From Pedobacter riviphilus (lineage in GTDB: Bacteria > Bacteroidota > Bacteroidia > Sphingobacteriales > Sphingobacteriaceae), in NCBI RefSeq assembly GCF_014692875.1, contig NZ_CP061171.1, forward strand, positions 4,402,001 to 4,466,000: DNA of 64,000 nucleotides. The letters are read 5' to 3'. Under the pieces are notes generated by a model. It did no database searches and was not told the origin of the DNA. It was given only the letters and a program-made list of their open reading frames with translations. The position numbers and the translations under genes are program-made. Within the stretch, counting starts at the first letter, position 1. Every line of letters begins with the position of its first letter. Below, piece by piece: positions 36,032-44,238 of this stretch.

Positions 36032-38320
36032 ATGTTAACCCACCATAAAATAATTGCAACCGAATTAAAAGTTGCAGAAAAACAAGTAATCGCAACCGTA
36101 AACCTATTAGATGAAGGTGCAACTGTACCCTTTATTTCACGCTATCGCAAAGAAGCAACAGGCAGCTTAGATGAGGTTGAGGTAGCAGCAATCCGCGATC
36201 GGGTTTTGCAGCTACGCGATTTAGACAAGCGCCGAGAAGCGATTTTGAAATCGATGACTGAGCTTGACAAGTTAACACCCGAACTGGAAAAAAAGATTAA
36301 TGAGGCCGAAACCATTTCGCTTTTAGAAGACATTTACCTGCCATTTAAACCTAAGCGTAAAACACGTGCATCAGTTGCAAAAGAAAAAGGATTAGAGCCC
36401 TTGGCTTTGCAGATATTTGAGCAGAATGCTTTTGATTTAGATGCATCAGCAGAGAAATTTATTGATGCAGAGAAAGGTGTTAATTCGCTTGATGAGGCTT
36501 TAGCTGGTGCAAGGGATATTATTGCTGAAATGATTTCTGAAAATGCCGAAGCCCGCACAAAAATGCGCACTTATTTTCAGGAAAAAGCTGTCTTTAAATC
36601 AGAAGTGATCAAAGGAAAAGAAGAAGAGGGCATTAAATACAAAGATTACTTTGAATGGAACGAGCCGGTTAAAACGGCTGCATCGCACCGTGTTTTGGCC
36701 ATGCGCCGTGGTGAGAAAGAACTGATTTTAAGATTAGATGTACTTCCTCCTGCAGAAGATGCCATTACCATTCTAGAGAACCAGTTTATTTTAGGCAATA
36801 ACGCAGCTTCAAAACAGGTACAACAAGCCTTGGAAGATGGTTATAAACGTTTGCTGGAGCCGGCAATGGAAACCGAACTCCGTGTATTTACCAAACAAAA
36901 AGCAGATGAAGAAGCCATTCGGGTTTTTGCCGAAAATGCGCGTCAATTGTTATTGGCAGCGCCAATGGGGCAAAAAAATGTATTGGCGATCGACCCTGGT
37001 TTCCGTACTGGCTGTAAAGTGGTTTGTTTAGATAAACAGGGTCAGTTATTAGAAAATACAGCGATTTATCCGCATACTGGACAAGGCAATGTAAAAAATG
37101 CAGAATTCACCATCCAACAGCTTTGTGAAAAGTATGATATTGAAGCTATTGCCATTGGTAATGGTACCGCAGGAAGAGAAACCGAAACTTTTGTTCGAGC
37201 TTTAAACTTGCCGCACATCACTATAGTAATGGTTAACGAAAGTGGCGCTTCGATTTATTCGGCATCAGAAGTAGCCAGAGAGGAATTCCCTACACAGGAT
37301 ATTACCGTACGCGGAGCCGTTTCAATCGGTCGCCGTTTAATGGATCCATTGGCTGAACTGGTAAAAATTGACCCAAAATCTATTGGTGTTGGTCAATATC
37401 AGCACGATGTTGATCAAAATAAATTACAGGCAAGTTTAGATGATACCGTAATCAGTGCAGTTAACGCTGTTGGTGTAGAATTAAACACTGCCTCAAAGCA
37501 GATTTTAGCCTATGTTTCTGGCTTAGGGCCAACTTTAGCACAGAATATTGTTGATTACAGAAATACACATGGTGCTTTTAAAAACCGCGAAAGCTTAAAA
37601 AAAGTTCCTCGCTTAGGCGACAAAGCTTACGAACAGGCAGCGGGTTTCTTGCGTATCCGCAATGCAGAAAATATATTGGATACCAGTGGCGTACACCCGG
37701 AGCGCTATGCCGTTGTCGATCAAATGGCTAAAGACCTGGGCACCACTGTTTCAGCCCTGATGAAAGATACCCAGTTGCAAAAACAGATTAAACCACAGCA
37801 ATATGTTACGGATGAAATTGGTTTACCTACCCTTAACGACATTCTAAAAGAGCTAGCCAAACCAGGCCGCGATCCGCGTGAGCAGTTTGAAGCTTTTAGC
37901 TTTACAGAAGGGGTTAATGAAATTGCAGATTTAAGAACAGGCATGAAATTGCCAGGCATTGTAACCAATATTACCAACTTTGGCGCCTTTGTTGATATCG
38001 GTGTGCACCAGGATGGATTGGTACACACCAGTCAGCTGGCAAACCGCTTTGTGGCCAATCCTAATGATGTGGTAAAAGTGCATCAAAAGGTAGAGGTTAC
38101 AGTGATGGAGGTGGATGTAGCCCGCAAAAGGATTTCGTTGTCAATGAAAACTGAAGCTAGTCCGAAGTCGGAAGTCCGCAATCGGGAATCCAGAGAGCAA
38201 AAGCCTAAGCATGACTTTAAAAACCACAATAAGCAAAACTTTAAGCCACGCAATGAGCCAAAAAATGCTGATGGCGATTTACAAGAAAAATTAGCCAAGC
38301 TTAAAGGCATGTTTAAATAA
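36032..38320 (+). CDS. tex: Tex family transcription accessory protein
   Basis: A 762-residue RNA-binding protein that associates with the transcription machinery. Domains in order: the N-terminal helical Tex domain (TVPFISRYRKEATGSLDE), the YqgF/RNase H-like domain (VLAIDPGFRTGCKVV), two helix-hairpin-helix motifs (NIVDYRNTHGAFKNRESLKKVPRLG) and the S1 RNA-binding domain (GIVTNITNFGAFVDIGVHQDGLVH, about 645-715). After S1 comes a basic tail of about 45 residues. Its beginning (SPKSEVRNRESRE) is encoded by a DNA heptad repeat found elsewhere in the window. A TACCTTTA box ends 4 nt before the ATG. Confidence 0.95.
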   Translation: MLTHHKIIATELKVAEKQVIATVNLLDEGATVPFISRYRKEATGSLDEVEVAAIRDRVLQLRDLDKRREAILKSMTELDKLTPELEKKINEAETISLLEDIYLPFKPKRKTRASVAKEKGLEPLALQIFEQNAFDLDASAEKFIDAEKGVNSLDEALAGARDIIAEMISENAEARTKMRTYFQEKAVFKSEVIKGKEEEGIKYKDYFEWNEPVKTAASHRVLAMRRGEKELILRLDVLPPAEDAITILENQFILGNNAASKQVQQALEDGYKRLLEPAMETELRVFTKQKADEEAIRVFAENARQLLLAAPMGQKNVLAIDPGFRTGCKVVCLDKQGQLLENTAIYPHTGQGNVKNAEFTIQQLCEKYDIEAIAIGNGTAGRETETFVRALNLPHITIVMVNESGASIYSASEVAREEFPTQDITVRGAVSIGRRLMDPLAELVKIDPKSIGVGQYQHDVDQNKLQASLDDTVISAVNAVGVELNTASKQILAYVSGLGPTLAQNIVDYRNTHGAFKNRESLKKVPRLGDKAYEQAAGFLRIRNAENILDTSGVHPERYAVVDQMAKDLGTTVSALMKDTQLQKQIKPQQYVTDEIGLPTLNDILKELAKPGRDPREQFEAFSFTEGVNEIADLRTGMKLPGIVTNITNFGAFVDIGVHQDGLVHTSQLANRFVANPNDVVKVHQKVEVTVMEVDVARKRISLSMKTEASPKSEVRNRESREQKPKHDFKNHNKQNFKPRNEPKNADGDLQEKLAKLKGMFK
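38160..38194 (+). repeat. Heptad repeat inside tex
   Basis: Five 7-nt units: gtccgaa, gtcggaa, gtccgca, atcggga, atccaga. They encode part of the C-terminal tail of Tex, after the S1 domain. Same repeat type as 14491-14525. Confidence 0.7.
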
Positions 38321-38334
38321 TCTCATTTAAACGG

Positions 38335-38370
38335 GGCCGTCATTTCCTGGAATACAGCGAAATGACGGCC
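38335..38370. terminator. Hairpin after tex
   Basis: Perfect 12-bp arms GGCCGTCATTTC/GAAATGACGGCC (38335-38346 with 38359-38370). It lies 14 bp past the tex stop. The core resembles the GTCATTTCGACTGAAG...GCGAAATG dispersed repeat, so it may be a repeat acting as terminator. No strong T-run. Confidence 0.65.
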
Positions 38371-38497
38371 TATCTATTCTCTAATCTCCAGTATTTTCTT
38401 CTGTAAGCTTCGATATCATCTTTGCATGATATGAAAATCATTGGCTACAAATAAATTATATACATTAGTATTTTGTAGATTTTCCAAAAAGAAAAAG

Positions 38498-39160
38498 ATG
38501 GATTTTTTCGATGCCCATAGTATATTTTTCACGGTTCTTGGCTATAAAATGAGCTATTTAGAATTCTTTGCTGTAATTACCGGGATTATTTCCGTTATAC
38601 TTTCAGCAAAAGCTAGTGTTTGGAGCTGGCCCATGGGTATTGTTAATGTATTTTTATCTGCTTTTTTATATTATCAAAGCCAGCTTTACCCGGATATGTT
38701 TTTAATGGTTTTCTTTTTTGTAACCAACATGATGGGTTGGTGGCGATGGACAAATCCAAAACCAGGGGAAGAAGATAAAAATAAGGAGCTTAAAATCAGT
38801 TTTATGCCGCTAAGACAATTTCTAGTCCTACTGGCCATTGGCATTGTTGGCACGTTATTAATGGGCACTTTGGCCAGTCAACTCCACAACTGGCTACCAC
38901 TATTGTTTAATTTACCCAGCGCTTACCCCTTTATTGATTCATTTATTTTTGTAATGAGTGTGATTACCACTTTTTTAATGATCCAGAAAAGAGTGGAATG
39001 TTGGATTATCTGGTTGATTATCGATGTTGTAGCCACTTACCTTTATTTTCTAAAAGGAATTAAATTTATGGGAGTCGAATATTTTATTTTCACCATTATT
39101 GCTGGTTTTGCGTTGTGGAACTGGATTAAAGAATATAGGAGCTACGCTAGAACTGTATAA
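38498..39160 (+). CDS. pnuC: PnuC-type nicotinamide riboside transporter
   Basis: A 220-residue membrane protein with about seven hydrophobic helices and the PnuC family pattern: FAVITGIISVILSAKASVWSWPMGIVNVFLSAFLYYQSQLY, VTNMMGWWRW and KRVECWIIWLIIDVVATYLYF. It takes up nicotinamide riboside or, in relatives (PnuT), thiamine by facilitated diffusion. I see no TPP riboswitch upstream, which favours the NAD-precursor role. The ATG at 38498 is chosen because the upstream part of the frame is hydrophilic and not family-like. A perfect inverted repeat ATATCAT-cttgc-like spacer-ATGATAT lies at 38412-38431. Confidence 0.85.
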   Translation: MDFFDAHSIFFTVLGYKMSYLEFFAVITGIISVILSAKASVWSWPMGIVNVFLSAFLYYQSQLYPDMFLMVFFFVTNMMGWWRWTNPKPGEEDKNKELKISFMPLRQFLVLLAIGIVGTLLMGTLASQLHNWLPLLFNLPSAYPFIDSFIFVMSVITTFLMIQKRVECWIIWLIIDVVATYLYFLKGIKFMGVEYFIFTIIAGFALWNWIKEYRSYARTV

Positions 39161-39203
39161 GTGAATTAAAATATTGTAGCCCCAATGTAGGTGTAAATAA
39201 ATC

Positions 39204-39211
39204 TATTTTTG
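39204..39211 (+). promoter_or_regulatory. -7 box ahead of the ORF6N gene
   Basis: TATTTTTG fits TAnnTTTG; the ATG at 39239 is 27 nt downstream. No ideal TTTG partner is seen. Confidence 0.45.
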
Positions 39212-39238
39212 TATCTTCAATTTAAATCCAAAAATGAT

Positions 39239-39772
39239 ATGACAGCGAAAACACTGCTTCCTATCATCCCTGATAATATTGTAGTTAATAAAATTTACGA
39301 GCTGAGAGGCCTCAAAGTGATGCTAGATAGTGATCTGGCAGAGCTGTATGGTGTAGAGACTAAGCGACTCAATGAGCAAGTGGGGAGAAACCCTGATCGA
39401 TTTCCTAAAGACTTCATGTTTCAGCTTACTGATGACGAATGGTTAAACTTGAAGTCGCAATTTGCGACTTCAAGTTGGGGTGGTAGAAGAAAACTTCCTT
39501 ATGTTTTTACTGAACATGGCATACTAATGCTTTCGAGTGTATTAAACAGCAAACAAGCTATTCAGGTAAATATCCAGATTGTTAGAATTTTCTCTCGTAT
39601 CCGTCAATTTATTATTGATAATGGCGAGCTCAAACTGGAAATCGAAGAGATTAAAAAGACGCTGAATAATCATGATAAAAACATCGAGTTGGTTTTTACC
39701 TATCTGGATAGGCTCATCGATAAGAAAATTGGGCCAAGGAAAAGGATTGGCTATATGCCTGATGATTTGTAA
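39239..39772 (+). CDS. ORF6N domain-containing protein
   Basis: A 177-residue protein with an N-terminal ORF6N DNA-binding-like domain (IYELRGLKVMLDSDLAELYGVETKRLNEQVGRNPDRFPKDFMF, then YVFTEHGILMLSSVLNSKQA) and a C-terminal coiled-coil-like region (LKLEIEEIKKTLNNHDKNIELV). ORF6N domains were first described in phage proteins, and chromosomal copies are common in Bacteroidota. No other phage gene is nearby. I start at the ATG at 39239, since the in-frame TTG at 39209 overlaps the promoter box. DNA binding is likely; target unknown. Confidence 0.88.
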   Translation: MTAKTLLPIIPDNIVVNKIYELRGLKVMLDSDLAELYGVETKRLNEQVGRNPDRFPKDFMFQLTDDEWLNLKSQFATSSWGGRRKLPYVFTEHGILMLSSVLNSKQAIQVNIQIVRIFSRIRQFIIDNGELKLEIEEIKKTLNNHDKNIELVFTYLDRLIDKKIGPRKRIGYMPDDL

Positions 39773-40058
39773 TATCCGTAAGCAAATTTACGTTTTGAAG
39801 GTGTGATGATTTGCTATTAACCATTAATAGCGATAGCACCTAGCCCAAAAGGAGTCGAAATGACGCCCGATTTTTGAAATTTATTATTGATAGGTACGAC
39901 AGCAGCATTTAAAAGTTTTAGCTTAAAGCTCAACTGGAACAACCCGAAGAAAGAAGAGTGTCATTTTCCAGATACTTAAAACCTACAGAATTTAGATACT
40001 GAAATAAATTCAGCATGACGATCGCAAGTTAAAACGCAAAACTTTTTTCAATCAACTA
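39773..40058. other. Intergenic region upstream of rplM
   Basis: Contains an AGGAGTCGAAATGACGCCCG fragment (about 39850-39869) of the GTCATTTCGACT repeat and the palindromic repeat at 39996-40016. No gene is seen. Confidence 0.5.
39996..40016. repeat. Palindromic repeat (CTGAATTTATTTCAG type), copy 2
   Basis: ATACTGAA-ATAAA-TTCAGCAT, inverted relative to copy 1 at 21909-21929. The outer stem bases differ from copy 1 but pair with each other (with one G-T). Confidence 0.7.
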
Positions 40059-40089
40059 TTTGATAATAAAAGTTTTCTACCTATCTTTG
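40059..40089 (+). promoter_or_regulatory. Promoter of the rplM-rpsI-rpsB-tsf operon
   Basis: TTTG (40059-40062), exactly 19 nt, then TATCTTTG (40082-40089): a full match to the Bacteroidota promoter. The leader of about 50 nt contains a small TCCCA/TGGGA hairpin (40093-40109) that could be an L13 regulatory site. Confidence 0.85.
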
Positions 40090-40143
40090 CAGTCCCAAAT
40101 TTAATGGGAATAATAAATTGTTTAATAAATTAAATACAAGCAA

Positions 40144-40587
40144 GTGAATACGTTAAGTTACAAAACTGTCTCGGCCAATGCGAAAACTGTTAACAAACAG
40201 TGGATTGTTGTTGATGCGCAAGGCGAGATTTTGGGGCGCTTGTCATCGAAGATCGCTATGATCATCCGTGGTAAAAACAAGCCTGAGTACACCCCACACG
40301 TAGACTGCGGTGATAATGTTATCGTTATCAATGCAGACAAGGTTAAATTGACAGGAAACAAATTCAGCGAAAAGCAATATGTTTCTTATACTGGTTATCC
40401 AGGTGGTCAACGTTTTATTTCTCCTAAGGAGTTAATGGCGAAACACCCTCAACGTGTAATCGAGAAAGCGGTACGTGGTATGTTACCGAAAACTAAATTG
40501 GGTAAAAAACTTTACACCAATCTTTTTGTGTATGCTGGTGAAACTCATCCTCATGCAGCTCAATCTCCAAAAACCATTAAACTTTAA
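40144..40587 (+). CDS. rplM: 50S ribosomal protein L13 (uL13)
   Basis: A 147-residue large-subunit protein. The conserved WIVVDAQGEILGRLSSKIAMIIRGKNKPEYTPHVDCGD and the MAKHPQRVIEKAVRGMLPKTKLG stretch are standard uL13. Translation starts at GTG (40144); no in-frame ATG precedes the conserved region. It is the first gene of the operon, with rpsI 3 bp downstream. The short leader with a 5-bp hairpin could serve autoregulation, as in other L13 operons (inference). Confidence 0.97.
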   Translation: MNTLSYKTVSANAKTVNKQWIVVDAQGEILGRLSSKIAMIIRGKNKPEYTPHVDCGDNVIVINADKVKLTGNKFSEKQYVSYTGYPGGQRFISPKELMAKHPQRVIEKAVRGMLPKTKLGKKLYTNLFVYAGETHPHAAQSPKTIKL

Positions 40588-40590
40588 GAA

Positions 40591-40977
40591 ATGTCAGTTA
40601 CTAACACTTCAGGAAGAAGAAAAACAGCTGTTGCACGTATCTACTTAAAAGATGGTGCTGGCGCAATTACCGTTAACGGTAAAGATCACAAAGTATATTT
40701 CCCAACTTTACCTTTGCAATATATCGTAAACCAAAGTTTAGAAGTTTCTGAACTTGTAGGTCGTTATGATATCACTGTAAATGTACAAGGTGGTGGAATA
40801 AAAGGACAAGCAGAAGCTGTTCGTTTAGCTATTGCTAAAGCGATTGTTGAACTAGATGCGGAGAAAAAACCTGCATTACGTGCTAAAGGCCTAATGACGC
40901 GTGATATGCGTATGGTTGAGCGTAAAAAACCAGGACGTGCTAAAGCTCGTAAGAAATTCCAATTCAGTAAACGTTAA
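40591..40977 (+). CDS. rpsI: 30S ribosomal protein S9 (uS9)
   Basis: A 128-residue small-subunit protein whose C-terminal tail reaches the P-site tRNA. Typical features: TSGRRKTAVARIYLKDGAG at the start and KKPGRAKARKKFQFSKR at the end, with the terminal KR needed for tRNA contact. It lies 3 bp after rplM and 18 bp before rpsB. Confidence 0.98.
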   Translation: MSVTNTSGRRKTAVARIYLKDGAGAITVNGKDHKVYFPTLPLQYIVNQSLEVSELVGRYDITVNVQGGGIKGQAEAVRLAIAKAIVELDAEKKPALRAKGLMTRDMRMVERKKPGRAKARKKFQFSKR

Positions 40978-40995
40978 TCACAGGAGGCAAAGACA

Positions 40996-41829
40996 ATGGC
41001 AAGAACAACTTATCAAGACTTATTGGATGCAGGTGTACACTTTGGTCACCTTACCCGTAAATGGAATCCAAAAATGGCTCCTTACATTTTCATGGAGCGT
41101 AATGGAATTCACATTATAGATTTAAATAAAACTTTAACTAAAACTGAAGAAGCTGCGGCTGCGATTAAACAAATCGTAAAATCAGGACGTAAAGTATTAT
41201 TTGTTTCAACAAAAAAACAAGCAAAAGGAATCGTAGCTGAACAAGCTAAAAAAGTAAACATGCCTTTCGTAACCGAGCGTTGGTTAGGTGGTATGTTAAC
41301 TAACTTTGCTACTGTTCGCAAGTCAATCAAAAAGATGTCTAACATCGATAAAATGACTAAAGACGGTACTTATTCGATCTTATCTAAAAAAGAGCGTTTA
41401 ATGATTCAGCGTGAGCGTATTAAATTAGAATCACTTTTAGGTGGTATTGCTGATTTAAACCGTTTACCTGCAGCTTTATTCTTAATTGATGTTAAGAAAG
41501 AACACATTGCAGTTACTGAAGCGTTAAAATTAAACATCCCTACTTTTGCGATGGTTGATACTAACTCTGATCCTTCTAACATCGATTTTCCTATCCCGGC
41601 GAATGATGATGCTACAAAATCAATCTCTTTAATTACTGATGTAATTATCAAAGCTATTGAAGAAGGTTTAGATGAGCGTAAACGCGAAAAAGATGATGAG
41701 GCTGAAAAAGAAGCAGTAGCTGCTAAAGCTGCCGCTGATGCTCCGGAAGCAAAAGAGCCAAGACGTAAAAAAGCTGCTGAGGCAGAAGTTGAAGCGTCAG
41801 CATCAGAAGAAACTAAAACAGAAGAATAG
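40996..41829 (+). CDS. rpsB: 30S ribosomal protein S2 (uS2)
   Basis: A 277-residue small-subunit protein. LLDAGVHFGHLTRKWNPKM and ERWLGGMLTNFATVRKSI are conserved uS2 blocks, as is the nucleotide-like PTFAMVDTNSDPSNIDFPIPANDDA. The C-terminal 45 residues are an Ala/Glu/Lys-rich tail (AEKEAVAAKAAADAPEAKEP), common in Bacteroidota. Co-transcribed with rpsI and probably tsf (129 bp downstream). Confidence 0.98.
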   Translation: MARTTYQDLLDAGVHFGHLTRKWNPKMAPYIFMERNGIHIIDLNKTLTKTEEAAAAIKQIVKSGRKVLFVSTKKQAKGIVAEQAKKVNMPFVTERWLGGMLTNFATVRKSIKKMSNIDKMTKDGTYSILSKKERLMIQRERIKLESLLGGIADLNRLPAALFLIDVKKEHIAVTEALKLNIPTFAMVDTNSDPSNIDFPIPANDDATKSISLITDVIIKAIEEGLDERKREKDDEAEKEAVAAKAAADAPEAKEPRRKKAAEAEVEASASEETKTEE

Positions 41830-41958
41830 TAATATTTTTTAATTGCAGGTTACTGGTTTCAGGTTTTAAGTTGGCTTAACATGAGTTTAACTTGGCGCTT
41901 GTAACTTGTAACCTGTAATTGTTATAACAAGATTGTAAAATTTAAAAAAGGAAATAAA

Positions 41959-42804
41959 ATGTCTACAGTACAAATTACTGCCGCAGATGTAAATAAACTA
42001 CGCCAACAAACTGGTGCTGGTATGATGGATTGCAAAAAAGCATTATTAGAAGCTAATGGCGATTTCGAAGCTGCTGTTGATTTATTGCGCAAAAAAGGTC
42101 AAAAAGTATCTGCTGCTCGTTCTGGCAATGCAACTTCTGAAGGTCTGGTATCTATCAATGTTTCAGCTGATGGCACAAATGGTAAATTAGTTGCTTTAGC
42201 TTGTGAAACTGAGCCAGTTTCTAAAGTTGAAGATTTCCGTAACCTTGCTCAGGCTGTTTTAGCTGCAGCAGTTGCCAACAATCCTGCTACTACTGAAGAA
42301 TTATCAGCAATTACTTTGGAAGATGGCCGTACAGTTGCCGAAACCATCACTGAATTAACCGGTAAAATCGGTGAAAAAATCGTTATCCAGGAGTATGTAA
42401 ATATCTCTGGTGAAAAAATCGTTTCATATATCCACTCAAATGGTAAAATGGGCGTTTTAGTGGTATTTGAAGGCGCTAATGGTGTAGATATTACTGAAGC
42501 TGGTAAAGATGTTGCTATGCAGATTGCAGCAATGAACCCAGTTGCTGTTGATAAAGACGGTGTTGATCCTGCGACTATTGAGCGTGAAATCGAGATTGCG
42601 AAAGACGTTATCCGTCAAGAAGGTAAACCAGAAGAAATGGTTGAAAAAATCGCTGCTGGTAAATTGAACAAATTCTACAAAGACAGCACTTTATTAAACC
42701 AGGAGTTTGTTAAAGATAGTTCGGTAGATGTTCGTAAATTTTTAGATAACACAGCTAAAGGTTTAACTGTAACTGCTTTCAAACGCGTACAATTAGGTGC
42801 ATAA
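41959..42804 (+). CDS. tsf: Elongation factor Ts
   Basis: A 281-residue nucleotide exchange factor for EF-Tu. The N-terminal UBA-like domain contains VNKLRQQTGAGMMDCKKALLEANGDFEAAVDLLRKKG with the EF-Tu-contacting TGAGMMDCK. The core domain carries VSKVEDFRNLA, and IHSNGKMGVLVVFE is conserved. The operon ends here at an exceptionally long perfect hairpin. In most bacteria pyrH and frr follow directly; here they are 8.7 kb away. Confidence 0.98.
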   Translation: MSTVQITAADVNKLRQQTGAGMMDCKKALLEANGDFEAAVDLLRKKGQKVSAARSGNATSEGLVSINVSADGTNGKLVALACETEPVSKVEDFRNLAQAVLAAAVANNPATTEELSAITLEDGRTVAETITELTGKIGEKIVIQEYVNISGEKIVSYIHSNGKMGVLVVFEGANGVDITEAGKDVAMQIAAMNPVAVDKDGVDPATIEREIEIAKDVIRQEGKPEEMVEKIAAGKLNKFYKDSTLLNQEFVKDSSVDVRKFLDNTAKGLTVTAFKRVQLGA

Positions 42805-42809
42805 GCATC

Positions 42810-42865
42810 TATAAATGATAAAAAAAAGTCCCGATGAAAATCGGGACTTTTTTTTATCATTTATA
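42810..42865. terminator. Very long perfect hairpin terminator after tsf
   Basis: Two 26-nt arms (42810-42835 and 42840-42865) are perfectly complementary around a GAAA tetraloop. The upper stem is GTCCCGAT/ATCGGGAC, flanked by an A-run and a T-run that pair with each other. It works as an intrinsic terminator in both directions. Confidence 0.92.
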
Positions 42866-42878
42866 TTTCAAGGAACAG

Positions 42879-42935
42879 CCGTCATCGACTGAAGCACAGC
42901 AAAATGGAGAGATCTTTAGATAGATTTCTCGACTG
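42879..42935. repeat. Dispersed CGTCATcGACTGAAGCACAGC...GGAGAGATCT repeat
   Basis: Degenerate copy of a common Bacteroidota intergenic repeat. The right part GAGAGATCT (42907-42915) pairs with AGATTTCTC (42922-42930). It lies between the tsf terminator and the convergent phosphoesterase gene. Confidence 0.5.
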
Positions 42936-42947
42936 CATGTGGCTTGT

Positions 42948-44153
42948 CTACTTTCTCAATGCAGTATAAGCACCAACTTCTTTTCCCGAATCATCAAGCA
43001 TACTCGCCACTAATTTATTTCCATCTGCTTTTATCTTGGTAATGGTTCTCGTTCCTGTCCTTGGTCCGCCACCAATAATTAAAGGATAATGATTTAGTGT
43101 TTTATCAGGTTGGTGCACCATGTACTTATGGGTATGGCCACTCAAAACCAAATCTACTTTCCCCTGATTCAACAATGGTTCAAATAACTCAGTACAATGT
43201 TTTGGCCCATGTGCATCGCCCGAAAAGCGAGGCGGGATGTGCATCAATACTACTCTAAACGGCGCTTTTTTAAATTCCTTTGAATTTATTTCTTTTTTAA
43301 ACCATTCGGCCTGCTGAACTCTGTAATCGTCAAAATCTACGATACCTGCGTACACCGGATGCGCATCTTCTTTATCTTCACCAGTATCTAAAATTACAAA
43401 GCGAACAGGGCCCAATGTAAAAGCAGCATGGCCAACATGCATATAATATTGTGGAAATTCGCGCGCAAATTTACCACGTGTTTCATGATTACCCCTTACG
43501 TAGATAAAAGGTGTATGCTTTGCGAAATTTTCTACACAAGGCTGGAGCATGTGTTCAATTATCTGTTTTTCATCAGTTTGATAATCAAATATATCACCAT
43601 TAAAGAAAATAAAATCTTGCTTTTTATCTGGAACAAACCCTAACAATTGAGAGATTGATTCTGGGCGATCGTGTATATCATTCATCATTAAGAACGAAAC
43701 CTCTTCCTTAGCCACATCGGCATTCACAAATTCTTCAACAGCACTACTTACCGTTACACCGTAGGTTAGTTTGTAGGGTTGGAAATCTTTAATTTCCTTC
43801 GAAACGATTTTATAATAATATTTTGTTCCTGGTTTTAAATTTTTTAACGTTACTGCATTCAGCTTGCTATTGGCTTGCATTAAACCTAATTCAGCTTTTC
43901 CATAAGCTTTTTGATTCAGCTGATCTGCCTGTTCGCCATACTCTACCCAACCTGCAGCAGTTTTATTGGTTAACCAAAGAATGGTCATCGAGTTATTAAA
44001 GTTGGTTTGTAAATAAGGTCCAACTGCAATCTTAAATTCATCTTCACTAAGGGGTACGCTTGCAATGGTTGCAGATGGCGCTACTAAAGTAGCAGCGCTT
44101 AAAGTTAGGCTGGCCTTTAAAAAACTCCTCCTATTTGACTGATTTTCATTCAT
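42948..44153 (-). CDS. Tat-exported metallophosphoesterase (purple acid phosphatase-like)
   Basis: A 401-residue protein. The N-terminus has a twin-arginine signal, NRRSFLKAS, followed by a hydrophobic stretch. A fibronectin/PAP N-terminal-like domain (about 40-145, VTLKNLKPGTKYYYKIVS) comes next. The calcineurin-like phosphoesterase domain has metal motifs MNDIHDR, FNGDIFD, RGNHETRG, MHIPPR and SGHTHKY. Tat export suggests folding with bound metal in the cytoplasm before transport. Likely a periplasmic phosphatase or phosphodiesterase. Divergent from nagA. Confidence 0.88.
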   Translation of the reverse strand: MNENQSNRRSFLKASLTLSAATLVAPSATIASVPLSEDEFKIAVGPYLQTNFNNSMTILWLTNKTAAGWVEYGEQADQLNQKAYGKAELGLMQANSKLNAVTLKNLKPGTKYYYKIVSKEIKDFQPYKLTYGVTVSSAVEEFVNADVAKEEVSFLMMNDIHDRPESISQLLGFVPDKKQDFIFFNGDIFDYQTDEKQIIEHMLQPCVENFAKHTPFIYVRGNHETRGKFAREFPQYYMHVGHAAFTLGPVRFVILDTGEDKEDAHPVYAGIVDFDDYRVQQAEWFKKEINSKEFKKAPFRVVLMHIPPRFSGDAHGPKHCTELFEPLLNQGKVDLVLSGHTHKYMVHQPDKTLNHYPLIIGGGPRTGTRTITKIKADGNKLVASMLDDSGKEVGAYTALRK

Positions 44154-44225
44154 TTGGTTATTTTATCTTATTACCCAAATATATAGCCACAATATTTAAC
44201 TTTGACCATGTAAGATTAAATTTAC

Positions 44226-44237
44226 TCAAACGTTTGA
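44226..44237 (+). promoter_or_regulatory. LacI-type operator palindrome ahead of nagA
   Basis: TCAAACGTTTGA is a perfect 12-bp palindrome with the central CG and AAACGTTT core favoured by LacI-family regulators. It ends one base before the nagA ATG, so a bound repressor would block initiation. A LacI-family gene lies at 52921-53937. Confidence 0.45.
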
Positions 44238-44238
44238 T

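Noticed and set aside
38320..38497. TPP or NAD riboswitch upstream of pnuC
   Set aside because: No TPP consensus blocks were seen. The only structure is a short ATATCAT/ATGATAT inverted repeat and the post-tex hairpin.
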